Source: Paracyclopina nana
Lineage: Eukaryota; Arthropoda; Copepoda; Cyclopoida; Cyclopettidae
Assembly: GCA_019096065.1 (NCBI GenBank)
Contig: JAGUCH010000003.1
Location: forward strand, 10,168,001 to 10,232,000
Direction of reading: 5' to 3'
DNA: 64,000 nucleotides
Part shown: piece by piece, positions 21,811-32,370 of the stretch
Layout of the letters: each line of letters opens with the position of its first letter
Numbering within the stretch: position 1 is the first letter of the stretch
Translations under genes and position numbers: made by a program
Notes under the pieces: generated by a model
Told to the model about the DNA's origin: nothing
Database searches by the model: none
The model's input: only the letters and a program-made list of their open reading frames with translations

Positions 21811-24800
21811 TAAAGAAAGATAACTTTGGTTATTTATTTCATGTCTTAATTTAGGATGTAACATTTGGCTTAATGATATGGTTGGTGGTGGTGGTGGGAG
21901 ACCAATTTCATATAGATATCTTATAAGAAAGAGTTAAACTAAAAACATGTGTGTAGCTCTAGTGAAAGTAATCATTGATATGGTATTATAGTAAGTGAGC
22001 TCTCTTTTCAAATAGTATGGTGACAACTTTTTCAACAGCACAGGACCATTTGAGAAACGTTTTTAGTTGGCCCTCGATCAAATCATTTTTTGTTTGTAAT
22101 TGGTGGTGGTTTTTTTTAATGAGTTGGAAAAAAGCAAAGTTAGTTTGTTGAAGGAGATGACAAATGTTGTTCTTAAAGTAAGTTCAGTTTTTGTTTTCAC
22201 ATACATAATCCCCCTGCCCTGCTGGAACATTTTTTAGGTTTTTTTTGTCTTTCTTTCGTGGTACAGATTTATGATGGTAAAATTGTGTTTCTAAATTGAG
22301 CCCTATTCAGTAATTTTGTTTCAGTTATGTAGTAGTAATAATCGGAGAATAGAAGCACACAATCCTGAATTTTACAGTGCATATGTTAGAAAACAATAGT
22401 GTTTTAGTAGTAAGGGGGGGATGTGTTACATAATTGTTTGCAAGTGCCTTTTTTCATTGATTTTTCAGTTTTTGTAGTTGTAGTAGTTGTTGTTGTTCTG
22501 TATGGCTCTCTTGATTGATTGATGTAGTAATTTTTAGATGTTTTTTCATTGCACTTTTTTCAAATATACCTGAAAAAATTCGGTGTATGTGTGTTTGTGT
22601 GTGTTGTGTGTAATTCTGAACAGAAATATTTTCATTGAGGTATCTCTTTGTGAAAATGTGTTAATCAAGTTAAAATATCATTCCTTTAGGGGGAGATTTT
22701 CCTTTTTCACAATAGGTAGCTTTGGAACTTGTTAACAGGGAGGCTGAAAGCCTATAGTATTTGGTCCTTGGTATCCTGGCTGAAAGCCGAACTGAACAAC
22801 CACTAGATGGCGCACCATGGAGGCAAAAAGTACCAAACGGGCATATCTTGACAAAGACCCCAAAAGACAGTAAAAAGTGTTTTTGGCTTCAGGGCCAAAA
22901 AAATCTGCCTTTTGTGCTCAAAAACATCAACCCAGTCAGCCAGGGAGAATCAGCCTTTTGCTTTTGGTTGGTCTTCAAATTCAAGTCTTTTTTTTTGGTA
23001 ACTGTAGGGAAATCTGTTTCTTCTTTGAGGCATGAAAAACAAAAACTCATTTCTCATTTCAAGGGTAAAAAGTGGAAGAAACTTTCTGCAGCCATTCTCC
23101 ATGACTGGTTAATGCGAGCTTCTTTTGTTGACATTTGTTGTTGTTATTATTGTTTTTTTTGGTGGTGGTGGGACTCTTTTTGGTTTTGCAATTTTTTCAG
23201 AAAAGGCCTCTTTATGCCCCTGGTTCTTTTTGGTAGACCAATGACTCTAGTGAAATTGGTCAAAATTCCATGCTGCCAGTTCGGGGAGCCTCCTCTGCAA
23301 TTTCAATATATTTCTGAGTCAGGTATAAAAAATTTGCTTGTTTCGAGGTACCTCAGACAGCCTAGTTTAGCAGGGACCAAAAAGTCTCTCCTCAAGGAGA
23401 TGAGATGGCAAAAAAGTGTATAAGCCCTCAGCCTGAGTTCCACTTTTAGCTGTTAGAGTTTTTTGTTTACTTAGTTTAAATAATTAATGATAACAAAGTA
23501 CGCGTCAAACTGGTTGAAGCTCTCCAAATACTTATACGAATATTTTAATAATAAATTATTGCACATTTATTAGAAAAATAACGCTGATAATAATTGTTGT
23601 GTGTTGTCTTTTTGCTCAGAACTTAAGAAGCTAGATTCTTGGGCCCTGGCTAAAGAAGATTTTCTTTCAATAAATAATATAGAGGCAGATGGTTGAGGCT
23701 AAAGGGTTGGTATTTTCTTACATCTTGGACATTGAATATGTCACTGTTTTTTTCACTGATGGCAGATTTATATTATTAGTCACTGTTTTTTTTAGTGTTG
23801 ACGTCTGTCTGGACTTGATTTGGCGCCATTTTTTCGTTTCAGGCAAAAAAAGGGCCCATGAAGCAGGTTTTTCCAAAATTGGATAAATCCGCTCGCGATT
23901 GGCCTCAGTTTTGTAGGGTAGTTTCGGGGGAGGCTCAAAACCACCCTACTTCAAAGCAAGGCCAATGAAGGCCAAACGAAGGCCAGAGAAACTGGAGCTA
24001 ACAAAATTTGCTCTAAAATTTCTTCTGTGTCTCCATCATGGAAGGGATGGTAATTTTTTTCTTCTTTCTGGGGGGAAACTTTTTTTCAGTTTTTTTCTTT
24101 TCAGTTGGTATTTACAGTTGCAGTCGCAAATTTTGGGCGTTATAATTCCCACTTAAAATTCTTTGTTGTTCATTTTTTGTTTGTTGACTTGATGGTAAAA
24201 GTTTGGGGCAACCAGATTTTCAATTTTTTTTTTCAATTTTTCAGCTGTGCTACACTAATAGATGGAATTTCGGTAGAACAGCCAGAATGACACCATGTGG
24301 CAGCAAAAATTTGGGTGAAGAAAAAAAGAAGGGAAAAGAAGATACATTTCTTCTTCATTTTGACTTAATGGTTTTTGATGGCAAAAATTGTCTTATTTAA
24401 ATTCCATCCTCTTTTTTTAGCATTTGATGATAGGTGATGTTCTGTTTGCTTTTCTGAACCAAGTTACGACCATTTCATGTTTAATTTCAGCAGGATGGAA
24501 TTGAGGTAGGAATTTTTACCACATTTTCTTTCTTTCAGACTGAGAACTGAGAAACTAGGGATAATAAATGCAGGTTTTCTGGTCTCAACTAAGTAAGATC
24601 TTATGTAAGTGTACATGAATCATTGGTAAGGGGGATTTTTCTTTTTCCACACATTTGTTATAAGTGGTAGAGCTGCTTGAAAATAACTATTTAGAAGTAG
24701 CTTTTTCCCAAAGCAATTTTCATGGTAATTTTGAATTTTTCATCCAGGCCAAAAAATCTCTACTAAAGTTGTGAGCTTTGCACAAGCTCAGATCCGGAAT

Positions 24801-25161
24801 GGCCAAAAATGATCTTTGATGCTTGCACTCACAGAATTTTTTTGCACTTACCTACTTTTTTCATAGTTTGCCAAAATACTTAAATGCCAATTTGTGTAGT
24901 AGTAGTTTTTCATTGTCACTGTGTTCCTTGTTAGAAAAAATAGATATTTTTCATCTTCATTTCGACTGTCTGCTTGTCTTTTTTGTCTGCTTAATTCTAG
25001 GGTTCAAACCCACCCATGTTTTCTTCTATAGTTTTTTTGGAGCTGAATTTTGAAAAAAATAGATGTGTACATATGCTTTTGTGTCAAGCCCTGGGTTTGT
25101 GCTTGCTGGTTTTTTGTGGGCTTCAAGGGTGGGAATCTTAGCTGATTTTTGAATTGGTCTT
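21769..25161 (-). other. probable long 3' UTR of PC2; G/T-rich on the plus strand
   Basis: This 3.4-kb stretch has strong strand asymmetry: T and G dominate the plus strand, with many T runs and GGTGGTGG stretches, and there is no convincing ORF. It follows the PC2 stop codon in the direction of transcription. On the minus strand it ends with AATAAA (21833-21838), then about 24 bases later a 30-base A tract (plus-strand T tract 21780-21809). A single long 3' UTR is the simplest reading but has no transcript support here. Confidence 0.45.
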
Positions 25162-28100
25162 TTACATTTTCTTCTTGTCCTCATGAGCTTTTTTGACAAT
25201 TGCCAGCTTGGAGTGAGGGTCAGTCACAGGCAAATCAGAATAGGGTGCATCCCTTGTGCCATGCAACATCAGGGTCCATTCCTTCAAGAAGCCTTGGTTC
25301 ATTCTCTTTCCATTGAAGCGAACCTGGAAATTTGCAAAAGAAAATTGGCAAGAGTAAAAAATTGCCAAAAAATAGTGCTTAATTTTGGTACCTCAAGAGA
25401 CCATTTTCCTCTGGGATACTCGGCCCAAGTATGAGTGGTCATAAATGGCCATTTGGTGAAGCCATCTCTGGCATCATCATCATTGGGTCGAGTGCTCAAG
25501 ATCATGGACCGAGTGCCCATTGGAGACCTCATGAATAGCTCAACATCACCCCTTCTGGTTGTGTTTAAAGTGATGACAGCTTGCACATGTTCGAGGTAAT
25601 TCACCTCAGTCTCAGTTCCAGAGCATGCTGTTGTTTCCAGAGTCAAAAATAGGGATTTGTCAGATGGAATTGCCCTGAAAAGGACCAATTAGTGCCAAAT
25701 TTAGCCAGATTAACAAGTTTTATTAAGAGAAATGTGATCTCTGGTAGCGCTGTTCACAAGCCCAAACAAAAGCATGTTAACAAAACCAGTTTGCACCAGT
25801 TGAGTGAAAACCTTGCGTAAAGAGCTGAAAGAAAACTTTTGCTGCCTACTTTAACTTTTGGCATGGAAACTTTAATGCCGTGCAAGAGGATCATTTTTAC
25901 CTGGTTGTCTTGTCAGAGCCAGCTTCGCAATGGTACCTAGCTGGTACGGTTTTCCATTGCTTGGCCAAAGCCACCATTGCTCCAGCATCGAGGACACCAA
26001 AGCCAAACAGATGGTTGAATTCCAGTCCAACTCCATTCATGTTCCAGTGGAATCTTCCCTTGGAATCAAACAGGGAGTTCCTCTTGGAGGTCAAAACCGT
26101 GAGATGTTGCATGTCACGCCAGGTCAGCTTAGGGCTACACAAAAATAGTGCAATTTTAGAAAGGCCTCATATATGAGAAAAAGGCCTCTTTAGCTTACTT
26201 GGCTTCCAGGGCCAGAGCAAAGACTCCAGCGGCCTCAGGCGCAGCAGCTGATGTTCCGGAATGGGTCCTGGTGCATTTCCCATATAAATCAGTGGTGGCC
26301 TTAAAAATATGCATATGAAGGAAATTGCACATAGCTTTTTCTTCATGTTGGCTTACCACTCCAGTGTTGGGATCTTTGGCTCCATTGGAGAAAGTTGAAG
26401 CCAGAGTGGAAGAGCAACTTTCGTCATAGTGGGCATTTTCCCCAGTGTTGATGGCGGAGTTGATGGAGATTGTCCACATGGAAGCTGCATAGCCATCACA
26501 ATTGCAATCGTCATCCTCCCCTCCATCTCCGGAAGCCCAGACATAGATGTTGCCAAGGCCATGGCGGCCCTACAAAAGGCAGCAGTGCTATATTTAAGCC
26601 TACACCCAAGGGACTACAAGTGCTTTCCCTAATCCCTGTAAGGCTCTTTGCCTGCTGTTGCGTAAGCTATTGACTGAATATCAGATGATCAGGCAAGACC
26701 AAAAAGACTTTGTTCCTGGTAGCCTATCTTCTGCCCCAAAAGAGCTTAATTTTTCAAAATAGAAAGCTCAATCGCTTAGCTTCTTAGATAACTTGGAAAA
26801 AGCTAATGGAGTCTTTGGCTTGTAATAAATTATAGAATACCTCATTGACTCCCCTCACTATGGCCCTCATTGTGGCATTGCGAGGCCCGTCAACAGTGCG
26901 ACCATCGTCAGTTGGTCCCCAAGAGGCTGAGTAGATGTCAATCAAGTTGGGCTCGTGACCCATGCTGTTGGCCTCAATCAGATCAGTCATGTAGGGCTGA
27001 TCCAGCATCCGGATGCCTGCTCAAGAATATGCTAGATTAAGCAATTTGGAAGTGCACTTTAAAGAATTACCAGCAACTTTGGAGTCATAGGCAACTCCAG
27101 TGCCGCAGACTCCATTATCTCTGGCCCCTGAAACTTCTCCAGCACACCGAGTTCCATGGCTGGAAAACAAATCAATAATCGATTACATACAATAACTTCC
27201 ACGCTAGGAAACAATTTTTGGCTCATCATAGAATAACACAGTATAGATTTTGAGCAGGAGCGCCCAGTGTGCGCGTCCCGGCGCGGCCCGCCATTTCGCG
27301 CGTTCTGATTGGCTAACGTTCACTCTCCAGCCAATAGGAATCGAGCTCATCTTTTTGCTCATAAAATAACGTGATTTGCCTTATCTTTTTACCTGTTGAA
27401 CCAATCATCAGTGTATCTTGGATAAGGATAGGGATCATTGCTGCTGAAGTCGTAGCTAGCTCTTGCATTCTAGGAAAAGCAATTAAGAGTATGTTACTTT
27501 TGGTATGACGACAATAAAGAAGAAAAGCTCCAGTCATTCTTCTCTCGAGTGTAATGACCACAGCCATATACTACAATACTTACATAGTTATTGATGAGAT
27601 CTGGATGCATGTAGTCGACACCTATATTCGTGAGAAGATGGAAAAACCGTCATAAAAAGGTATGAGAAGAAAAAGTGCACAATTACCATCGTCCATAATG
27701 GCTGTGGTGACATTTTTGCCAGTCACACCTTGAGCCCATGCTGCAGCCACATTTAGATCCAGCCTGGGCTTGCCGCCATTCTGGCCAGTATTTTTCTGAA
27801 TAGGCAAAAAAAGAAAGCATCCTCGTTATACAGTTTTCAGATGGCAGAGACAAAACTGTCTCAAATGTACTATCTAAGTTGGTATCAGGCTTTTTTGAGG
27901 CCCCTTGGGATGTCGATGCTATGTTTTATGAAAGCTTGACTTCTCTCTTTGGTGCTTGTAAAAGCTTTCTCTCTTTTTATTATTGAGTATGTCTGAATAA
28001 AAGGAAGCAGAATGGAGAGCAGTATAATGGCACCAAATGGAAAATCCATTAAACTGAAAGTACTGTATGACAAGTACCTCAGTGGCTTTTCTGTCAATTT

Positions 28101-30595
28101 CCTCTTTCTTTGATCTAATAAGGACTTGATCCTTCCTTCAGGGAGATCCAATCTTTTCTATTATTGACTCCTCAAAATCGGCAAGAAGAGGCGAAAACAA
28201 GCTGAACTCGTGCAAAACTTTGCATAAATTGCGAGTAGCAAATTAGAAAGCCCGGCTTTCACTCTCTATAAATGTAGTTCCAATTCTCGTGGTTTTTTCC
28301 CCTACTTACCAAGTACCACTGGTGCTGGAAAAGCGGATCAGTTGGATCTGTTTGTGGTGGCAAATCCACAAGATCCTCCACTTTCAACGGGTTGTAGCCC
28401 CGCTTCTCGTCGCGGTGATTTGCGCTGTACTGCAGCCGGTTAAAGAAGCCCTGATCATGCACCACGTGGGAGTCGTAGTTCAAAGGGCTCTCCTGGTCGT
28501 CCAAGGCCTCTCGCAAGGAGGCAAAGGGCGACCTTCTGGCCGCAGTCAAGGCCAAATCTTCGGCCGAGAGCCCTGTCTTGGGCAGACCGAAGCCTCGTTT
28601 TGCGCGGAGGAATCCGGTCTGCTGGACAGCCAGGTCGACATGTGGGTCAGCTTTGAGGAGGCGAAGGTGGCCCACACTTCGCTTGCTTCGGGCGTGAGGC
28701 AATCCATGGTGAACAAAGTGGTATTCATGGTTGGAGCCCAACACCTAATTTCACAGCCAAAATTAATTTTCAGCTTGTGAGTTGTGACAGCTGGGATTTG
28801 TTTACACTTTACAGTGCGCGCGTGACCGGGTCAAAATAAAACTGTTTTCGCCAGCCGCCCGTCAAAAATGCCAAAAAGCGAATGCGGTCTGAAATCTGCA
28901 TCTGGTAACTTTGCACCTGGTTTAATTGGTAGTTTTTTAATCGGTTTAACCAGGGGCATATCTATCAAGCAATCCTGACGGAATAATTCTACTTTTGAAT
29001 CACGCAACTATAATAGTTATTTCGTCCTCCTCTAGGGAGCGCTCCAGTAGCGCTAGTTCATAAAAATAGCGCGAAATTCAAATTCAAGAACTGGATAAAC
29101 CAATGTGAGAGTGAGCGCTCACGCTCGCTCGCATCACATGCCTGAAAGTGTTACCAGCCTTTTTCCAACTTAAGCTTGTCATAAAATAAAATTAGGCTGT
29201 TTTTATGGGTTCTTGGGGATAATTTTGAATCCATATATTCTAACACCAAGAAAATTCCACAGATTTAAATAGAAATTTCGTCCTGCACCCTGCCATAGTA
29301 TAGGAACCCGAAGTCAAGCTGACTGCACTAGATGGCACTGAGTTCAGACGGCTTGACGTCATCAGTGCGCGCGCGTAGTTGACACGTTTAACAATTGAAC
29401 TGCCAGATGTGAACTATATTAAAAAGTCAAAAAGAGCCAGCTCCCTCGTACAAAAACGCCACTTTAATATAATGGGTCAATCTGGATACACTTTTAATTA
29501 GTGTTCTAGCTTGCCCGTAAGCCAGCCCAAAGGCCAGCCTGTAATTTGAGGAAAAGATGGAATTTCAGGAAAGATAGCTCTCTAAATATAGTGAGATGTA
29601 AATATAATTGGTCAATTTGAATCTTAGACACTACTTAAGCTTGTAAAAATTATACCTTACGAAAAATAATCAAGAAAATAAGGCATTTTGCTCATTCAGA
29701 CGGCGCTACGAAGTCAGCAATCAGCCGTCTGAAATCTTATGAGCTTGCCGGTAGGATAAATATGGTACGATTTACGGTTCCCTATAGTCCGATGACGTGC
29801 TATAGTAAAGCTGCGCATAGAGCTCACCTTATACTATAGATCATCTTGGGTTTAACCACATGGGTCTAATTTAGTAATTTTTAAGTGATTCAATTGCGAG
29901 GCTAATTTGAGTTAATTTTAGTACAATGCATGAAAGGCAACTATGTTAGTGGGAGGCAGGAGAATTATTTAAAGCCTCCTTCAGAAGTTTTTCCCTCTGC
30001 TTTGAAAAAGAGCAGACACAAGAGAATGAAAGGAGCTTTTTCTCCAGGGAAAAACAGAGGAAAGCCTGGAGGAATTCAATTTGTGATGGAGATTTTCATG
30101 CCTGCTCATTCTCGTCGCGGGAGCTTCTTAATGTGTATTTTTATATTGGGTGCTCATAAAAGAGCACATGTAGTGTTGACTCAGCCATCGAAAGCTGTTG
30201 TGTAAGAAGAGAGCAATCAGGACTTCGACAGCTCGTTAAAAAGCCTTATCGCAGTTACGAGCACTCATCAGCAAGTGCCCATGCCCTTGACTCAAACTCA
30301 GATTTTTGTGGCGTTTTTGAACATCAATTGGCGGAATAAAAGTAGTTTAAGGTGAAAAAAGAATTACCGGTCCTAGGTTGTGGAATCCGTTTCTGCGCGC
30401 AATTTTGTGCGCCAAATCTGGTACATTTGGGTCGGGATGTATTTTGACGTAGAACGAGTTCGTGGCGACCTCTTTGGCGGCCGCAGCGACGGCCAGAGAG
30501 GCTGCCAAGAGCACCAATGGCGTCCATAGGCGATCAGCTGTTACGGCACGATGCTTCCCAACATTCAGAATAGTCGTCAAAAGGCTTTTTCTCAT
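25162..30595 (-). CDS. amon: prohormone convertase 2 (PC2, amontillado)
   Basis: Subtilisin-like endoprotease of the regulated secretory pathway that cuts neuropeptide and hormone precursors after dibasic sites. Twelve coding exons: 30595-30368, 28744-28310, 27795-27687, 27621-27584, 27469-27393, 27159-27071, 27016-26841, 26569-26357, 26299-26199, 26134-25901, 25674-25392 and 25323-25162. Phases agree throughout, giving 714 residues. A hydrophobic signal segment is at about 23-40. The catalytic triad is Asp256 (IMDDG), His297 (SHGTRCAG) and Ser472 (HSGTSAAAPE). The oxyanion residue is Asp399 (WASGDGG), the hallmark of PC2 where other convertases have Asn. A P-domain follows (EHVQAVITLNTTRRG ... 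WTLMLHGT). The prodomain is longer than usual, with KRG sites at about 125-127 and 190-192. An acceptor (CAG) at 30603-30605 just upstream of the ATG implies a 5' UTR exon further upstream. Confidence 0.95.
27230..27350. promoter_or_regulatory. intronic CpG-rich block with two CCAAT boxes
   Basis: Inside the PC2 intron 27160-27392 there is a short GC-rich patch (CGTCCCGGCGCGGCCCGCC near 27267-27285), followed by GATTGGCTAAC and CAGCCAATAGG, i.e. CCAAT boxes in opposite orientations. This composition is foreign to its AT-rich neighbours. An internal promoter or enhancer is inferred only. Confidence 0.35.
29289..29849. repeat. mobile-element-like segment in PC2 intron 1
   Basis: It starts with CTGCCATAGTATAGG and ends with CTATAGATCATCTTG. 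Its right 70 bp repeats the module at 8771-8853. Terminal structure and target duplication could not be established. Confidence 0.4.
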
Positions 30596-30602
30596 CGCAA
30601 GC

Positions 30603-32022
30603 CTGAAAAAAAAATTCCTAATTATCACTTTTTATGCATTTTTGTTTTCAATTGTTGCCTATAATAATATTAAATGTCAATTACATTAAGTGTAAGCATG
30701 CTGTAAACTAGTTGACATATGTCAAGTTTTTCCTGCTATGCATTAGATGTACCAGCATATATGTATTTTGTATGTATTCACCTGAGGGGTGTTCGATGTT
30801 AGCTCAAAATCCTGTATTTCGTGGTTGTTGTGCTTTTTTCTAGCAGGAGAAGAATGTTTTCCGACCTAGTAATTCCAAGTGGGGAGGATAATTGGAGAAA
30901 ACTGAGGGAAAGTGATAATCAAATTGGAATTTAGGAGCTACTAGTAGTGTTTCCTTGACAGATGTTGGGAAATGTGGTGGAGAAAAGCAGACAGAGTGTT
31001 TTTTGTTGAACCAAGGCAGACAGGGAACTCAAGATGACGGAGGAAAGGAAGAAGATGAAGAAAAACTGGGTCGAGGCAGTCGGTCAGAGGCTACGTTTGC
31101 GTCCACTGTGAGTTCAAAAATAGTCTAGCCCCCCAAAAATGTCTTCAACTGAGAGTTGCTTCGAGCCCTTCCGTTCCAGCACTGAACGCTGGAGCAGCTG
31201 CTGCTAAAAACGCTTAACTTGGCATGGCTTGGCTGCTGCTGCTGCTGCTCTCCATTCTCTCTCTGACTCTCTCTCTGAGCTTCTCTGGCATTCTCTGAGC
31301 TCCATAGAATACCTTCCAATATGCTGCTGGTCTATTTCAATTTTTCAGGCCCATAGGCCTGACAATTCTTAGGCCCATGTCTTAATTCATTTTGGGACTG
31401 ATTTCTTATTCCACTCGGAGTTTGAGTTTTGTATTTTTTTATGGCCATTTCAGGGAAAATATGGTCCTGGGCATGAATGTAGAAAGCAAGGTGAAAGCCA
31501 CCGACAGGAGAAAGCAGCCTTGAATGACGTAGGCATTCTCTTCTGAGCTGGATGGCCCCTTATTGTAGAATATACTATATATACGAGGCCTCTCTCAACT
31601 CAACCAACTTGTGGCTCAATGCTTACGTAGTTTACTATATATACTATATGCTGCTACACACACTGGGGGCAATCGACCCTAAAAGTTGCTTTCTTTATTT
31701 AGAAAGCCTTTTTTGCACAATGTCTAACTTTGCCTTCTTCCTTGATGCAATATCTGCTATATGGTACTATTTTTTGGACAAAAAACGTAGTAAAAGCCTG
31801 GCTTTCTAAAACTGAGAGAATCTTGCGAAACAGAACAAATTACGGCCAAAGACTTTCTTTGGGGTTCATTAGTTCGCGAGATTATTGATTTACACATCAC
31901 CTACTATCAAAGTTGCCACTATATTCGGTAATTGATTGGACTTTAGCAAGTTTATTGCTGGTGTTGCTCTTACACCATACCTTGGAGAGAAAGCATGATT
32001 AATTATGCAAAGTTAACTACGG
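30603..32022. other. PC2 5' flank / peptide-gene 3' flank
   Basis: No conserved ORF was recognised. It includes CTG and CT microsatellite stretches (31195-31280). A minus-strand AATAAA at 31951-31956 lies about 70 bases downstream of the peptide-precursor stop and is its likely polyadenylation signal. PC2 upstream non-coding exons probably lie here. Confidence 0.5.
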
Positions 32023-32370
32023 TTAAGTCTGCTCTTCAAATAACAGCCTGTTTTTCTTCTGAAAATCCACGAATGAATGTTGACCGAAGTCTTCTTCTTC
32101 CAAAAAGGAATCATCTTCCACTGATCTCTTCTTTCGGCCAAATCCTATTGCAGGACCGCTGACGTGAGAAAAAAGGACATTTTTTAGTATTTTCTCAAAA
32201 TTATGCTGAAGAGTGGCGTTTTCTTACAATGTGCGGCCACAAAAGAGGCAACCCAGGAAAGTGGAACAATCGGTGCAAGTATTGCGCCCACCTCCATTGA
32301 TGAAGAAAAAACCTTGGCTTAGCTCTGCGAAAATGCAGGCAATCACGGACAAAATCAACCAGACCTTCAT
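32023..32370 (-). CDS. putative amidated neuropeptide precursor, four-Cys type
   Basis: A 92-residue secreted precursor read from two exons: 32370-32228 and 32158-32023. A 69-bp intron (GTAAGA...GTCAG, phase 2) joins them in frame. Residues 1-20 (MKVWLILSVIACIFAELSQG) form a typical signal peptide. The mature region starts FFFINGGGRNTC and has two CxxC pairs (residues 32/35 and 41/44). It runs to FGPAIGFG-RKKR at 48-59. Gly followed by RKKR is the standard signal for PC cleavage, basic-residue trimming and C-terminal amidation, predicting a roughly 34-residue peptide ending ...AIGF-amide. An acidic spacer ends the precursor. A splice acceptor (TTTTTCCAG) 15 bases before the ATG and an AATAAA at 31951-31956 complete a gene-like structure. 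I do not recognise the peptide family. PC2 lies about 1.4 kb beyond the peptide gene's poly(A) signal, on the same strand. Confidence 0.8.

Noticed and set aside
22761-23423. 220-codon open frame on the plus strand
   Set aside because: It lies in the T/G-rich probable PC2 3' UTR on the opposite strand, has biased low-complexity composition and no recognisable domain.
25000-25020. GGGTTCAAACCC tRNA-like T-loop
   Set aside because: It is a palindrome; surrounding sequence gives no cloverleaf.
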